A stretch of DNA of 64,000 bases, taken from Amycolatopsis albispora (GTDB taxonomy: Bacteria > Actinomycetota > Actinomycetes > Mycobacteriales > Pseudonocardiaceae). Positions 25,637 to 36,196 of the stretch are shown here, piece by piece (within the stretch, counting starts at the first letter, position 1; each line of letters starts with the position of its first letter). Under the pieces are notes generated by a model. The model made no database searches, was not told where the DNA came from, and saw nothing but the letters and a program-made list of their open reading frames with translations. The stretch is taken from assembly GCF_003312875.1 (NCBI RefSeq), contig NZ_CP015163.1:5828001-5892000 (forward strand), written 5' to 3'. A program made the position numbers and the translations under genes.

Positions 25637-26830
25637 GTGCCCCTTCAGCCGTACCGCCGCCTGCTCGCCCTGCCGTCGGTGCCCAGCTCGATGCTGCTGA
25701 TGTTCTTCGCCCGGCTGCCGATCACCGCCATGGGCATCACGCTGACGCTGCACGTGGTCACCGACCTCGGCCGTGGGTACGGCGAGGCCGGGCTGGTCGG
25801 CACCGCGACCACGGCGGGCAGCGCGCTCGGCGCGCCGCTGATCGGGCGGGCCATCGACCGGTACGGGCTGCGGCCGGTGGTGGCCGTGTGCGGGGTGGTC
25901 TCGGCCGGTTACCTCCTGGCGACCCCGCACCTGCCGTACCTGGCACTCGTGCTGGTCGCGCTGCCAGCGGGGCTGCTCGCCGTGCCGGCTGGTTCGATCG
26001 CCAGGCAGGTGCTCGCCGCGCAGGTGCCGGCGGCGCAGCGGCGCACGGCGTACTCGCTGGACACCGTGTCGGTCGAAGTGACCTTCATGATCGGGCCGTC
26101 GCTGGGGATCCTGATCAGCACGCAGGTGTCGTCGGCGGCCGCGCTGACCTCGATCGGCGCGCTGTCCGGGGTGGTCGCGGTGCTGCTGTACCTGATGAAC
26201 CCGCCGGTGCGCGCGGACCACGAGGTGGTCACCGGCGAGCGGCCGCCGCTGCGGTCGTGGCTGAGCCGGGAGCTGGTCGCCACGCTGCTGATCGCCACCG
26301 GCGCGCTTTTTGTGCTGGTCGGCATGGAGCTGGCGGCGCTGGCGTCACTGCGGGAGAACGGCGAGGTCGACTGGACCGGCGTGGTGATCGCGTTGATGTG
26401 CGTGGCTTCGCTGGTCGGCGGCATCGTGCACGGTGCGGTTCACCGGTCGCTTTCGCAGGTGACGCTGATGGTGCTGCTGGCCGTGCTGACCATCCCGGTC
26501 GGCCTGGTCGACACGCCGTGGTGGCTGCTCGCGCTGGTGCTCGTGCCCGCGAACCTGGTCTGCGCGCCGACGCTCGCCGCGACCACCGAGGCGGTCAGCT
26601 CGCTGGCGCCGGTGCGGGTGCGCGGCGAGGCGATGGGCCTGCAGGACTCGGCCACCCGGATCGGCCTGGCCATCGGCGGGCCGGTGGTCGGTTTTGTGAT
26701 GGACCACTCGGCGCCGGGCTGGGGTTTCGTGGCGTCGGGCCTGGGCGGGCTCGCGCTGGCGTCGGTGGGCATCGCGCTGCGGGTCCGGTTCGGTGCCCGC
26801 ACCGCGGTACGGGCACCGGCCGGGTCCTAG
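25637..26830 (+). CDS. MFS transporter, paralogue of the 1595 gene
   Basis: A 397-residue MFS protein with about 12 hydrophobic helices. GRAIDRYGLRPVV is the motif A-like loop, and YSLDTVSVEVTFMIGPS parallels the same region of the first MFS protein. Probably an exporter of small molecules; substrate unknown. GTG 25637 was chosen (VPLQPYRRLLALP is the typical start of the first helix region); TTGCAC about 18 bp upstream of TGTCAT, 7 nt from the GTG, could be a leaderless promoter. Divergent from furA. Confidence 0.8.
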   Translation: MPLQPYRRLLALPSVPSSMLLMFFARLPITAMGITLTLHVVTDLGRGYGEAGLVGTATTAGSALGAPLIGRAIDRYGLRPVVAVCGVVSAGYLLATPHLPYLALVLVALPAGLLAVPAGSIARQVLAAQVPAAQRRTAYSLDTVSVEVTFMIGPSLGILISTQVSSAAALTSIGALSGVVAVLLYLMNPPVRADHEVVTGERPPLRSWLSRELVATLLIATGALFVLVGMELAALASLRENGEVDWTGVVIALMCVASLVGGIVHGAVHRSLSQVTLMVLLAVLTIPVGLVDTPWWLLALVLVPANLVCAPTLAATTEAVSSLAPVRVRGEAMGLQDSATRIGLAIGGPVVGFVMDHSAPGWGFVASGLGGLALASVGIALRVRFGARTAVRAPAGS

Positions 26831-26839
26831 GGTTTCCGC

Positions 26840-26941
26840 GGAGCTTTCTCAGCGGTGCAGCTTTCTCAGCGGTGCAGCTTTCTCAGCCGCCGAGCTTTCT
26901 TGGAGGCGGAGCCTTCTCGGAGGCCGAGCTTGCTCAGAGGC
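26840..26941. repeat. 17-bp tandem repeat array, six units
   Basis: Six head-to-tail 17-bp units built on GGAGCTTTCTCAGCGGT, at 26840, 26857, 26874, 26891, 26908 and 26925, diverging progressively towards the right, with a partial seventh after 26941. It spans the gap between the convergent MFS and lipoprotein genes, and the lipoprotein stop codon lies inside unit six. Confidence 0.85.
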
Positions 26942-27317
26942 AGGCTTTCTGCAGCTGCTCGAGATTGGTGAGACTGCGCTGCAGCCAGTCGTTGACGTTG
27001 CCGAGCTGGTCGGTCTTGCGCTGCTCCAGCTCGACGTAGGAGTCGGCCATCGCGAACAGCGTCTGCTGGACGTCCTGCTCGGCGACCTGGTTGCCCAGCT
27101 CGCGCAGCTTGGTGGCCTTCTCCCCGGCCTCGGCCTGCAACTGCTCGGGGTTGACGTTGGGATCGAAGTTCGCGATCCCCAGCGCCTCAGTACACGCGGC
27201 GGCTTTGCTCGTGGCGTTGTTGGCCTGGTCCACCGCCTGCGACACCTCGTCACACCCGGCGAGCACCAGCCCCAGCACCGCGATCCCGATCAGGTGTCGT
27301 CCAGCGAATTTGGTCAT
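26934..27317 (-). CDS. Small lipoprotein of unknown function
   Basis: A 127-residue lipoprotein: MTKFAGRHLIGIAVLGLVLAGC has a lipobox LVLAGC with C22 as the lipidated residue. The mature part is mostly helical and charged (EAGEKATKLRELGNQVAEQD), with two further cysteines (C42 region ACTEAL and KACL at the end) that may pair. Membrane-anchored on the outside. ATG 27317. The last codons come from the tandem repeat array, suggesting that the C-terminus was extended or altered by repeat expansion. Confidence 0.75.
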   Translation of the reverse strand: MTKFAGRHLIGIAVLGLVLAGCDEVSQAVDQANNATSKAAACTEALGIANFDPNVNPEQLQAEAGEKATKLRELGNQVAEQDVQQTLFAMADSYVELEQRKTDQLGNVNDWLQRSLTNLEQLQKACL

Positions 27318-27577
27318 AGCGCCCAACCTACTCGAATCCGGCGCCGCAGCCACGAGCCCCCGCTACCGGGTCACACGTGCCCTCGGGCCTCCTTTGGCCT
27401 TGTTGCGGCGGACGAACCTACACCCCCGCCCATCCCTGGGGGGCGTCCCCGAGTCCAGCGTACTCAGGTTGCGGGGGTGGGTGGGAGGTTCTGGGGCTGC
27501 CTGTGGATGGCGGGAGCCGGTGTGGATGGACCAGGGAACATGCGGAGCGGGGCCCACCCCGCGATTTCAGTGTGACT

Positions 27578-27643
27578 ACGGCGGGGATGGTCTTGTCAAG
27601 GCGGGAAAGCGTGCCTTGACAAGACCATCCCCGCCGTGTTTTT
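27578..27643 (+). terminator. 25-bp perfect hairpin with T5
   Basis: ACGGCGGGGATGGTCTTGTC and five more bases (27578-27602) pair perfectly with 27613-27637 around a 10-nt loop, followed by G and TTTTT. It looks like a very strong intrinsic terminator, yet no rightward gene ends before it. The nearest gene start upstream is the leftward lipoprotein. Confidence 0.75.
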
Positions 27644-27654
27644 GGCTGTGGACC

Positions 27655-27676
27655 GGGGTGGGGCGGGGGGTTTGGG
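27655..27676 (+). other. G-quadruplex motif
   Basis: Four G-runs, GGGG-T-GGGG-C-GGGGGG-TTT-GGG, meet the usual quadruplex pattern (runs of three or more, loops of 1-3). It lies just after the T-run of the 27578 hairpin. Confidence 0.6.
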
Positions 27677-27689
27677 TGGTTCCCCTTTG

Positions 27690-28026
27690 GTTGGTAGAGC
27701 TGGGCCGGTGGGTGACCGGGTGGGTTCGGATGTCGGGTGGGGGCTCGGACGATTCGGATGCGTTGGGTGACTGGGCTACTTCGGATGTGCTGGTGCGGGC
27801 GTCGGTGCTTCGAATGTGTGTTGGGTGGGCTCGGGGCTCGGGATTTTGTTGGGCTCCGGCGCTTCGAATGTTTGTTGGGTGGCTCGGGATTTGGCATGTT
27901 GTTGGGGTCCCGCGCTTCGAAGGTGGGGCTTGGGTGACTCGGATGTGCGTTACGGAGCCGGGTACTTCGGATGGGTCGCGGGGTTGGTTGGGCGGGATGA
28001 GCGCGGGGTGGCGGAGGCGTGGGGGT
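27690..28026. repeat. G/T-rich gene-free stretch with degenerate repeats
   Basis: The top strand is strongly G+T-rich with few A or C. Imperfect repeats recur: CTTCGAATGT-G/T-TGTTGGGTGG at about 27807 and 27861, GCGCTTCGAA again near 27911, and CTTCGGATG variants near 27780 and 27965. Open frames here have repeat-driven composition and no gene-like codon pattern, so I call no gene between 27318 and 28092. Confidence 0.55.
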
Positions 28027-28079
28027 GTCACGAATGTGGCTTTCGAGACGTTTGGCGTCTCGAAAGCCACATTCGTGAC
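28027..28079. repeat. 53-bp palindromic element, copy B
   Basis: Identical to copy A over all 53 bp, including loop TTTGG, and extended to 25-bp arms by a flanking T/A pair. It lies 13 bp past the rtcB stop, so it probably terminates rtcB. Confidence 0.9.
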
Positions 28080-28092
28080 AAGGGGCCGAAGC

Positions 28093-29283
28093 TCAGCCCT
28101 TCACGCAGATGACCTGCTTCAGGTGCGCGACCACCTCGACCAGGTCCGACTGCGCCGCGATCACCGAGTCGATGTCCTTGTAGGCGGCCGGGATTTCGTC
28201 CACCACGCCCGAGTCCTTCCGGCATTCGACGCCGTCGGTCTGGGCGGCGAGGTCCGCGGCGGTGTACAGCTTCTTCGCCTTGTTCCGCGACATGCGACGC
28301 CCGGCGCCGTGGGAGGCGGACTCGAAGGAAGCCTCGTTGCCCAGCCCGCGCACGATGTACGAGCCGGTACCCATGCTGCCCGGAATGATCCCGAGATCCC
28401 CCGAACCCGCCCGGATCGCGCCCTTTCGCGTCACCAGCAAATCCACACCGTCGTACGTTTCCTCCGAAACATAATTGTGATGGCAGGAAATGGCGTCGTC
28501 GAAAGCAACCTGCGGGAGTTCGTCCTTGACCGCCTGCTTCACCAGCGCGACCATCGTCGCCCGGTTGCGGGCGGCGTAATCCTGCGCCCAGAACAAATCC
28601 CGCCGGTACGCCTGCATTTCCGGCGTGCCCGCCACAAACACCGCCAGGTCGCGGTCCGGCAGATCCGCGTTGTGCGGCAGCTTCCGCGCCACGCTCATGT
28701 GCCGCTCCGCCAGCTCCTTGCCGATGTTCCGCGAACCCGAGTGCAGCATCAGCCACACCCGCCCCTCGTCGGGACCGCCCTGCTCGAGGCAAACCTCGAT
28801 GAAGTGGTTCCCACCACCGAGGCTCCCCACCTGCCGGTGCGCGCGTTCACGCAGGTCCTGCACACCCGCGTGCAGCTCACCGAACCGGTTCCAGAACTCC
28901 GCCCAGCCGCCGACCCCGTGCACCCGCGCGGTGTTCACCGGCGTGCGGTGCATGCCGAAGCCGACCGGCACCGCGGATTCGATGCGGCGCCGCAGCTTGC
29001 CGAGGTCGTCGGGCAGGTCGGCGGCGGTGAGCGAGGTGCGCACCGCGCTCATCCCGCACCCGATGTCCACGCCGACAGCCGCCGGGGAGACCGCGTCGCG
29101 CATGGCGATCACGCTCCCGACGGTGGCGCCCTTCCCGTAGTGCACGTCCGGCATCACGGCCACCCCGTGCACCCACGGGAGGTTGGCGACATTGTGGAGC
29201 TGACGCATCGCCTGCTCCTCCACCGAATGCGGGTCCGCCCACATCCGGATCGGCACGCGAGCACCCTCCACCGCGGTGTACAT
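28093..29283 (-). CDS. rtcB: RtcB-family RNA ligase
   Basis: A 396-residue GTP-dependent RNA ligase that joins 2',3'-cyclic-phosphate or 3'-phosphate ends to 5'-OH ends. Metal ligands are recognisable: D73 and C76 in VGVDIGCGM, GGGNHF, LHSGSRNIG and SCHHNY; the guanylated histidine is in SASHGAGRRMSR. No rtcA or rtcR gene is adjacent, so regulation is unknown. ATG 29283 follows AAGGAA. Likely role: repair of RNA broken by nucleases such as toxin RNases; a VapC gene lies 24 kb away in the same window. Confidence 0.93.
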   Translation of the reverse strand: MYTAVEGARVPIRMWADPHSVEEQAMRQLHNVANLPWVHGVAVMPDVHYGKGATVGSVIAMRDAVSPAAVGVDIGCGMSAVRTSLTAADLPDDLGKLRRRIESAVPVGFGMHRTPVNTARVHGVGGWAEFWNRFGELHAGVQDLRERAHRQVGSLGGGNHFIEVCLEQGGPDEGRVWLMLHSGSRNIGKELAERHMSVARKLPHNADLPDRDLAVFVAGTPEMQAYRRDLFWAQDYAARNRATMVALVKQAVKDELPQVAFDDAISCHHNYVSEETYDGVDLLVTRKGAIRAGSGDLGIIPGSMGTGSYIVRGLGNEASFESASHGAGRRMSRNKAKKLYTAADLAAQTDGVECRKDSGVVDEIPAAYKDIDSVIAAQSDLVEVVAHLKQVICVKG

Positions 29284-29366
29284 GGCTGTTCCTTTCCCAG
29301 TGATCTGCTGTCTCCCACCAGCGTCGCCGGGAAAGCCGATCCGGACAACCGGTTTTGACAACGGAA

Positions 29367-29398
29367 AGGCCGTGGGTGCCAGCGCGCACCCACGGCCT
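29367..29398 (-). terminator. Terminator of ask-asd
   Basis: AGGCCGTGGGTGC pairs with GCACCCACGGCCT (13 bp, 6-nt loop); on the reverse strand TTTCC follows. It lies 15 bp after the asd stop. Confidence 0.75.
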
Positions 29399-29412
29399 GT
29401 CCGGGAAACTAC

Positions 29413-30477
29413 TCAGCCCAGTTGCGGGGCCAGGGTTTCGGCGATCTCGTAGGTGTTCAGCGCCGCGCCCTTGCGCAGGTTGTCCCCGCACACGAAGAAG
29501 TCCAGCGTGTTCGGGAAGTCCAGCGCCTGGCGCACCCGGCCGACGTAGGTCGGGTCCTCGCCGACCACGTCACCCGGCGTCGGGAACACGTTGTTCTCCG
29601 GGTCGTCCACCAGCACGATCGTCGGCTGCGCTTCGAGCACCTTGTGCGCTTCCTCCACGGTGACCTCCCGCGCGAAGGTCGCGTGCACGGCCAGCGAATG
29701 CGTGGTGACCACCGGCACCCGCACGCAGGTCGCCGACACCTTCAGGTCCGGGATGCCGAGGATCTTGCGGGATTCGTTGCGCACCTTGAGTTCTTCGGAG
29801 TACCAGCCGTCGCCCTTGTAGGAACCCGCCGACGGCACCACGTTGTAGGCCAGCGGCGCCGGGAACGGGGAGTCCGAAATGGACAGACCAGCCGACTCCA
29901 GCGTCGCGCGCACGTCACCGGCGGACACCCCGACCGGCTTGCCCGCGACCGCCTCGAGTTCGGCGTAGAGCCGGTCGACGCCTTCCTTGCCCGCACCCGA
30001 AACCGCCTGGTACGACGCGACCACGAGCTCCTTCAGCTCGAACTCGCGGTGCAGCGCGCCGAGTGCCGCCATCATCGACAGCGTGGTGCAGTTCGGGTTC
30101 GCGATGATGCCGCGCGGGCGCTCGCCGACCTTGTCCGCGTTCACCTCCGGCACCACCAGCGGCACCTGGTCGTCCATCCGGAACGCGCCGGAGTTGTCCA
30201 CGGCCACCGCGCCCCGCGCGGCCGCGACCGGCGCCCATTCCGCGGAGATCTCGTCCGGCACGTCGAACATCGCCACGTCGACGCCGTCGAACGCCTCCGC
30301 GGTCAGCTCGATGACGGTCAGCTCCTCACCACGCACGGTGAGCTTCTTGCCCGCCGACCGCGCCGACGCGATCAGCCGGATTTCGCCCCACGGCACGGTT
30401 TCCCGGTGGTTGATGATGTCGATCATCACGGTGCCCACCGCGCCGGTGGCACCGACCAGAGCCAGTACAGGAGCCAT
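29413..30477 (-). CDS. asd: Aspartate-semialdehyde dehydrogenase
   Basis: A 354-residue enzyme that reduces aspartyl phosphate to aspartate semialdehyde with NADPH, feeding lysine/diaminopimelate, methionine and threonine synthesis. It shows the nucleotide-binding [10 protein letters not shown] near the N-terminus, catalytic C130 (ANPNCTT) and the histidine in [14 protein letters not shown] 30477 is 2 bp after the ask stop, so the two are one operon, in the same order as Rv3709c-Rv3708c. Contains one GTCC-N5-GGAC site (29872). Confidence 0.95.
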   Translation of the reverse strand: MAPVLALVGATGAVGTVMIDIINHRETVPWGEIRLIASARSAGKKLTVRGEELTVIELTAEAFDGVDVAMFDVPDEISAEWAPVAAARGAVAVDNSGAFRMDDQVPLVVPEVNADKVGERPRGIIANPNCTTLSMMAALGALHREFELKELVVASYQAVSGAGKEGVDRLYAELEAVAGKPVGVSAGDVRATLESAGLSISDSPFPAPLAYNVVPSAGSYKGDGWYSEELKVRNESRKILGIPDLKVSATCVRVPVVTTHSLAVHATFAREVTVEEAHKVLEAQPTIVLVDDPENNVFPTPGDVVGEDPTYVGRVRQALDFPNTLDFFVCGDNLRKGAALNTYEIAETLAPQLG

Positions 30478-30479
30478 TT

Positions 30480-31745
30480 CTACCGCCCACTTCCCGCGTA
30501 GACGACGGCCTCTTCGTCGCCGCCCAGTTCGAATGCGTCATGGATGGCGCGCACCGCGTCGTCGAGCTGCGCGTCCCGGATCAGCACGGAGATCCGGATC
30601 TCGGAGGTGTTGATGATTTCGATGTTCACCCCGACCTTGGACAGCGCCTCGCAGAAGGTGGCGGTGACACCGGGGTGCGAGCGCATGCCGGCGCCGACGA
30701 GCGAGACCTTGCCGACGTGGTCGTCGTAGAGCACCGAGGAGAAGCCCAGCTCCTCCTTGATCTTCTCCAGCGCCGCGACCGCCTTGGGCCCGTTGGCCTT
30801 CGACAGCGTGAAGGTGATGTCCGTGCGCCCCGACGAGGTGTTGGACACGTTCTGCAGCACCATGTCGATGTCGATCTCGGCGTCGGCGATCACCCGGAAG
30901 ATGCGGGCGGCGGCACCGGCGTGGTCCGGCACCCCGGTCACCGTGATCTTGGCTTCGGAGCGGTCGTGCGCCACACCGGTGATCAACGCTTGTTCCACGG
31001 GGATCTCCTCGATCGATCCGGCCACCGTCGTGCCCGGCTTGTCACTGTAGGAAGAACGGACTCGGATCGGCACGCCGTAGCGCCGCGCGTACTCCACCGA
31101 CCGCAGGTGCAGAATCTTCGAGCCGCTCGCCGCCAGCTCCAGCATTTCCTCGTACGGCACGGTGTCCAGCTTCCGCGCGTCCGGCACGATCCGCGGGTCG
31201 GCGGAGTACACACCGTCCACATCGGAATAGATCTCGCACACGTCGGCGTTCAGCGCGGCGGCCAGCGCCACCGCGGTGGTGTCCGAGCCACCGCGGCCGA
31301 GCGTGGTGATGTCCTTGGTGTCCTGCGCCACGCCCTGGAATCCGGCGACCAGCGCGACGTAACCCTGTTCCAGTGCTTCGCTGACCCGGCTCGGCGTGAC
31401 GTCGATGATCCGCGCGTTCCCGTGCACGGCCGTCGTCACCACCCCGGCCTGCGATCCGGTGAACGACCAGGCCTGCGCGCCCTGCGCGGAGATGGCCATG
31501 GCGACCAGCGCGTTGGAGATGCGCTCACCCGCGGTGAGCAGCATGTCCATTTCCCGCTCCGGCGGTACCGGGTTCACCTGCTGGGCCAGGTCGAGCAGTT
31601 CGTCGGTGGTGTCGCCCATCGCCGAGCAGACCACCACCACCTCGTTCCCGGCCTTTTTTGTGGCCACGATCCGCTCGGCCACGCGCTTGATCCGATCAGC
31701 GCTCTCCAACGACGATCCGCCGTACTTCTGGACTACGAGCGCCAC
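30480..31745 (-). CDS. ask: Aspartokinase
   Basis: A 421-residue kinase making aspartyl phosphate, the committed step of the aspartate pathway. VQKYGGSS (5-12) is the kinase signature, [12 protein letters not shown] is the substrate loop, and two ACT domains (about 265-421) give feedback control by lysine plus threonine. In related actinobacteria an internal start produces a separate beta subunit equal to the ACT part; an internal start near [14 protein letters not shown] would be the place to look. GTG 31745 has GAGGAGG upstream. Confidence 0.95.
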   Translation of the reverse strand: MALVVQKYGGSSLESADRIKRVAERIVATKKAGNEVVVVCSAMGDTTDELLDLAQQVNPVPPEREMDMLLTAGERISNALVAMAISAQGAQAWSFTGSQAGVVTTAVHGNARIIDVTPSRVSEALEQGYVALVAGFQGVAQDTKDITTLGRGGSDTTAVALAAALNADVCEIYSDVDGVYSADPRIVPDARKLDTVPYEEMLELAASGSKILHLRSVEYARRYGVPIRVRSSYSDKPGTTVAGSIEEIPVEQALITGVAHDRSEAKITVTGVPDHAGAAARIFRVIADAEIDIDMVLQNVSNTSSGRTDITFTLSKANGPKAVAALEKIKEELGFSSVLYDDHVGKVSLVGAGMRSHPGVTATFCEALSKVGVNIEIINTSEIRISVLIRDAQLDDAVRAIHDAFELGGDEEAVVYAGSGR

Positions 31746-31876
31746 GGCCCGAACCTCCTCGCCGAGCGGGCGCGAGCCCGCTCCATCGAATTCGACTCAG
31801 TCGGTGAGCCTACCGGGATCGGGCAGTTCGGGCGTGCCCTCATGTGGCCCCGGCCACTGCCGATGACCTGCTCGTC

Positions 31877-31882
31877 TACCCT
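31877..31882 (+). promoter_or_regulatory. -10 hexamer TACCCT of the glycosyltransferase gene
   Basis: TACCCT ends 7 nt before GTG 31890 and is the main reason for choosing that start. Confidence 0.45.
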
Positions 31883-31889
31883 GGTCGGC

Positions 31890-33140
31890 GTGTCCAGCAC
31901 CTCGGTGACCGACCTGACTGGCGCCGCCGATGCCGGGCGCGGCGGGAATTCCGGCGGCGCGCACCACCGGCGGCAGGACGAACGCCGGGACAGGGTGCGC
32001 AGAGCCGGTTTCTTTCTGTTGCCCGCACTGCTGTTCCTGGCCGTGCGCCAGCTCGGCGTGGTGGTGCTGTCCGTCCTTTCCGGAGTGAACAACACCACAA
32101 CTCGCGAGGCGCTGCGCTCGTGGGACGGCGAGTGGTTCCTCGGCATCGCGCAGGGCGGTTACGCGGGAGTACCGCCGGGGCTGGTCGACGCGTTCGGCAA
32201 CCGCAGCGACGAAACCCCGCTCGCGTTCTTCCCCGGTTATCCGACCGCGATCCGCTGGCTCACCGAGCTCACCGGGCTCCAGCTGACCACCGCCGCGCTG
32301 TTCCTCAGTGGCTTCTTCGGCGTGCTGACGGCCTACGCGCTGGTGCGGCTCGGCGAGCTGATCCGCGGTGGTTCGACCAGGACCGGGCTCATCCTGGTGG
32401 TGCTGTTCGCCGCCTCGCCGATGGGCGTGGTGCTGTCGATGGCCTACTCGGAGTCGATGTTCTGCGCCGCGGCCGCGTGGGCGCTGGTCTTCGTGCTCCG
32501 GCACCAGTGGCTGGCCGCCGGCGCCTGCGCCGCGGTGGCCGGGCTGGTGCGCCCGACCGCGGCGGCGGTGCTGCTCGCGATCGGTGTCGCGGTGCTGGTG
32601 CACGTGGTGCGGCGGCGCGAGATCTGGCACCCGCTGGCCGGGCTGCTGCTGGCGCCGGTCGGCCTGGTCGGTTACCTGACCTGGGTCGGCACTCGGATAC
32701 GGCCCGGCGCGGGCTGGTTCGAGCAACTGCAGGCGTGGACGGACCTGCAGCAACGCGGCTGGGACTCGCGGTTCGACTGGGGCGTGGCCGCGGTGACCTT
32801 CGCCGGGAAGGCGCTCGGCCATTCCGGCAACGTGCTGGAGATAGCCACCATCGCGGTGCTGGTGGCGGCGCTGGTGCTGGTGGTGATCGCCGTCAAGCAG
32901 CGGCTGGAGCTGCCGCTGGTGCTCTACGGCATCGGCGTGCTGGTGATGGACCTCGGCTCGAACGGGCTGATGAACTCGAAGGCCAGGCTGCTGGTGCCCG
33001 CGTTCACCCTGCTCATCCCGGTCGCGCTGGCGCTGGCGAAACGCCGGACGTCGACGGTGGTGCTCACGCTGACGGCGGCGGCCGTGGCCAGCGCGTGGTT
33101 CGGCGCGCACTCGCTGACGATTTGGCAGTATGCGATCTGA
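31890..33140 (+). CDS. Polytopic membrane glycosyltransferase, PIG-V-like (GT-C)
   Basis: A 416-residue protein with about 10 hydrophobic helices. After the first helix comes RSWDGEWFLGIAQGGY, the W-D-x-x-W(F/Y)-x-x-I-A-x-x-GY motif typical of actinobacterial PIG-V-like mannosyltransferases, whose acidic residue is catalytic and which use polyprenyl-phosphate sugars at the outer membrane face. A soluble cytoplasmic N-terminus (about 50 aa, rich in Gly, Arg and His) precedes the helices. The acceptor is unknown. Divergent from ask; the stop overlaps the nitroreductase ATG by one base. Confidence 0.75.
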   Translation: MSSTSVTDLTGAADAGRGGNSGGAHHRRQDERRDRVRRAGFFLLPALLFLAVRQLGVVVLSVLSGVNNTTTREALRSWDGEWFLGIAQGGYAGVPPGLVDAFGNRSDETPLAFFPGYPTAIRWLTELTGLQLTTAALFLSGFFGVLTAYALVRLGELIRGGSTRTGLILVVLFAASPMGVVLSMAYSESMFCAAAAWALVFVLRHQWLAAGACAAVAGLVRPTAAAVLLAIGVAVLVHVVRRREIWHPLAGLLLAPVGLVGYLTWVGTRIRPGAGWFEQLQAWTDLQQRGWDSRFDWGVAAVTFAGKALGHSGNVLEIATIAVLVAALVLVVIAVKQRLELPLVLYGIGVLVMDLGSNGLMNSKARLLVPAFTLLIPVALALAKRRTSTVVLTLTAAAVASAWFGAHSLTIWQYAI

Positions 33141-33721
33141 TGAAGGACGCCGAGACGAGTGTGCCGGTCCACGAGCTGATCCGGCGGCGGTGGAGCCCGC
33201 GGGCGCTCGACGAGACGGCCGTGGTGACCAGGGCGCAGGTGACCGCGCTGCTCGAGGCCGCGCGCTGGGCGCCGTCCTACGGCAACACGCAGCCCGCGCG
33301 GTACCTGGTCGGCTTTCGCGGGGACAAGACGTTCGAAGGCATTCTCGGTGCGCTGAACTCGGGGAACCAGTCGTGGGCGCACCGCGCGGGGGCGCTGCTG
33401 ATCGGGGCCGTGGTCACCGCGAACGAGAAGGGCGACATCCCGTACGCCGAGTACGGGCTGGGCCTGGCCAGCGAGAACCTGGTGCTCCAGGCGATCGCGG
33501 AGGGGCTGGTCGCGCACCAGATGGCGGGGTTCAACCCGCACCTGGTGCGGCGCGAGTTCGACCTGCCGGACGAGGTCGTGCCGCTGGTCGCCATCGCCGT
33601 CGGCACGCCGGGCGACCCAGCCCAGCTGGACGACCGGCGCCGGGACCGCGAACAGGCGGCCCGGCGGCGCGTGCCGCTGTCGGAATTCGCCTTCACCGGC
33701 CGCTGGGGCCGGTCCTTCTAG
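33140..33721 (+). CDS. Nitroreductase-family flavoprotein
   Basis: A 193-residue FMN-dependent oxidoreductase: IRRRWSPRALDE is the FMN phosphate-binding start of the family (R-R-S-x-R), AARWAPSYGNTQPARYLV continues it, and a GLASENLVLQA helix follows. It reduces nitro groups, quinones or similar with NAD(P)H. ATG overlaps the preceding stop (TGATG), so it is coupled to the glycosyltransferase although no functional link is evident. Confidence 0.88.
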   Translation: MKDAETSVPVHELIRRRWSPRALDETAVVTRAQVTALLEAARWAPSYGNTQPARYLVGFRGDKTFEGILGALNSGNQSWAHRAGALLIGAVVTANEKGDIPYAEYGLGLASENLVLQAIAEGLVAHQMAGFNPHLVRREFDLPDEVVPLVAIAVGTPGDPAQLDDRRRDREQAARRRVPLSEFAFTGRWGRSF

Positions 33722-33725
33722 CCGG

Positions 33726-34175
33726 TCAGACCCCGCCGAGGCGGCGCAGGATCTTGGCCAGGATCGACGAGACGATCAGCCAGAAGATCGCCGCGATGCC
33801 GTAGTTGACCAGCACCTGCGCCTTCGGGTCGGAGATGTTGGTGAACAGGTCGCCGAAGCCGAGGGACAGTGGCTCGGCCCAGCTTCGGATGAACTGCGTG
33901 ATGCTGTTGTCCGGATTCGCGCCGCCGACGGTCAGGATCACGTGGACCGCCAGGATCAACGCGAAGATCAGCCCGATCCAGCGGACCACCGCCGCCAGCA
34001 AGCCGCCGATCTTCGCCCTGGTCGCGCGCCAGTTCACCCGGCGGCGCTCCTCGGCTTCGGCCACTTCTTCCTCGCGGAACATCTCCGCCCGTGCCGGCGT
34101 GCCCGCGACCGGCGGCAACGCCTGCGTCGGGGCCTCTTCCTGACCCTTCGCGGACTTCTCGGAGTGCTCACCCAT
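33726..34175 (-). CDS. Small membrane protein of unknown function
   Basis: A 149-residue protein: a charged Glu/Arg-rich cytoplasmic N-terminus (1-55), a first membrane helix at about 62-85 (LLAAVVRWIGLIFALILAV), an extracytoplasmic stretch containing two PD/GD-type turns, and a second helix near 125-141 (YGIAAIFWLIVSSILA), ending in a basic tail. No family recognised. Convergent with the nitroreductase (4-bp gap). Its start is 35 bp from a TACT-N4-AGTA operator. Confidence 0.7.
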   Translation of the reverse strand: MGEHSEKSAKGQEEAPTQALPPVAGTPARAEMFREEEVAEAEERRRVNWRATRAKIGGLLAAVVRWIGLIFALILAVHVILTVGGANPDNSITQFIRSWAEPLSLGFGDLFTNISDPKAQVLVNYGIAAIFWLIVSSILAKILRRLGGV

Positions 34176-34209
34176 GCCTGGCAGTTTCGCACGCCGAAGC
34201 CACCCGAGG

Positions 34210-34223
34210 CTACTTGTGAGTAA
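34210..34223. promoter_or_regulatory. TACT-N4-AGTA operator between the membrane-protein gene and leuA
   Basis: CTACT-TGTG-AGTAA matches the two other intergenic elements (8840, 21411) in half-sites and spacing. It is upstream of both divergent transcription units. Confidence 0.45.
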
Positions 34224-34234
34224 CAGCTGCGGGT

Positions 34235-36193
<1,959 letters not shown>

Positions 36194-36196
36194 GCC

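Noticed and set aside
26793..27575. Rightward 260-codon frame across the 17-bp tandem repeats and the lipoprotein
   Set aside because: It is antisense to the lipoprotein and its N-terminal repeats are just the DNA repeat translated; no start signal.
27576..28070. Leftward frame with repeated HPTHIRS-like units
   Set aside because: The repetition comes from the DNA-level degenerate repeats; there is no Shine-Dalgarno site or -10, the frame starts inside a palindrome, and codon third positions do not look gene-like.
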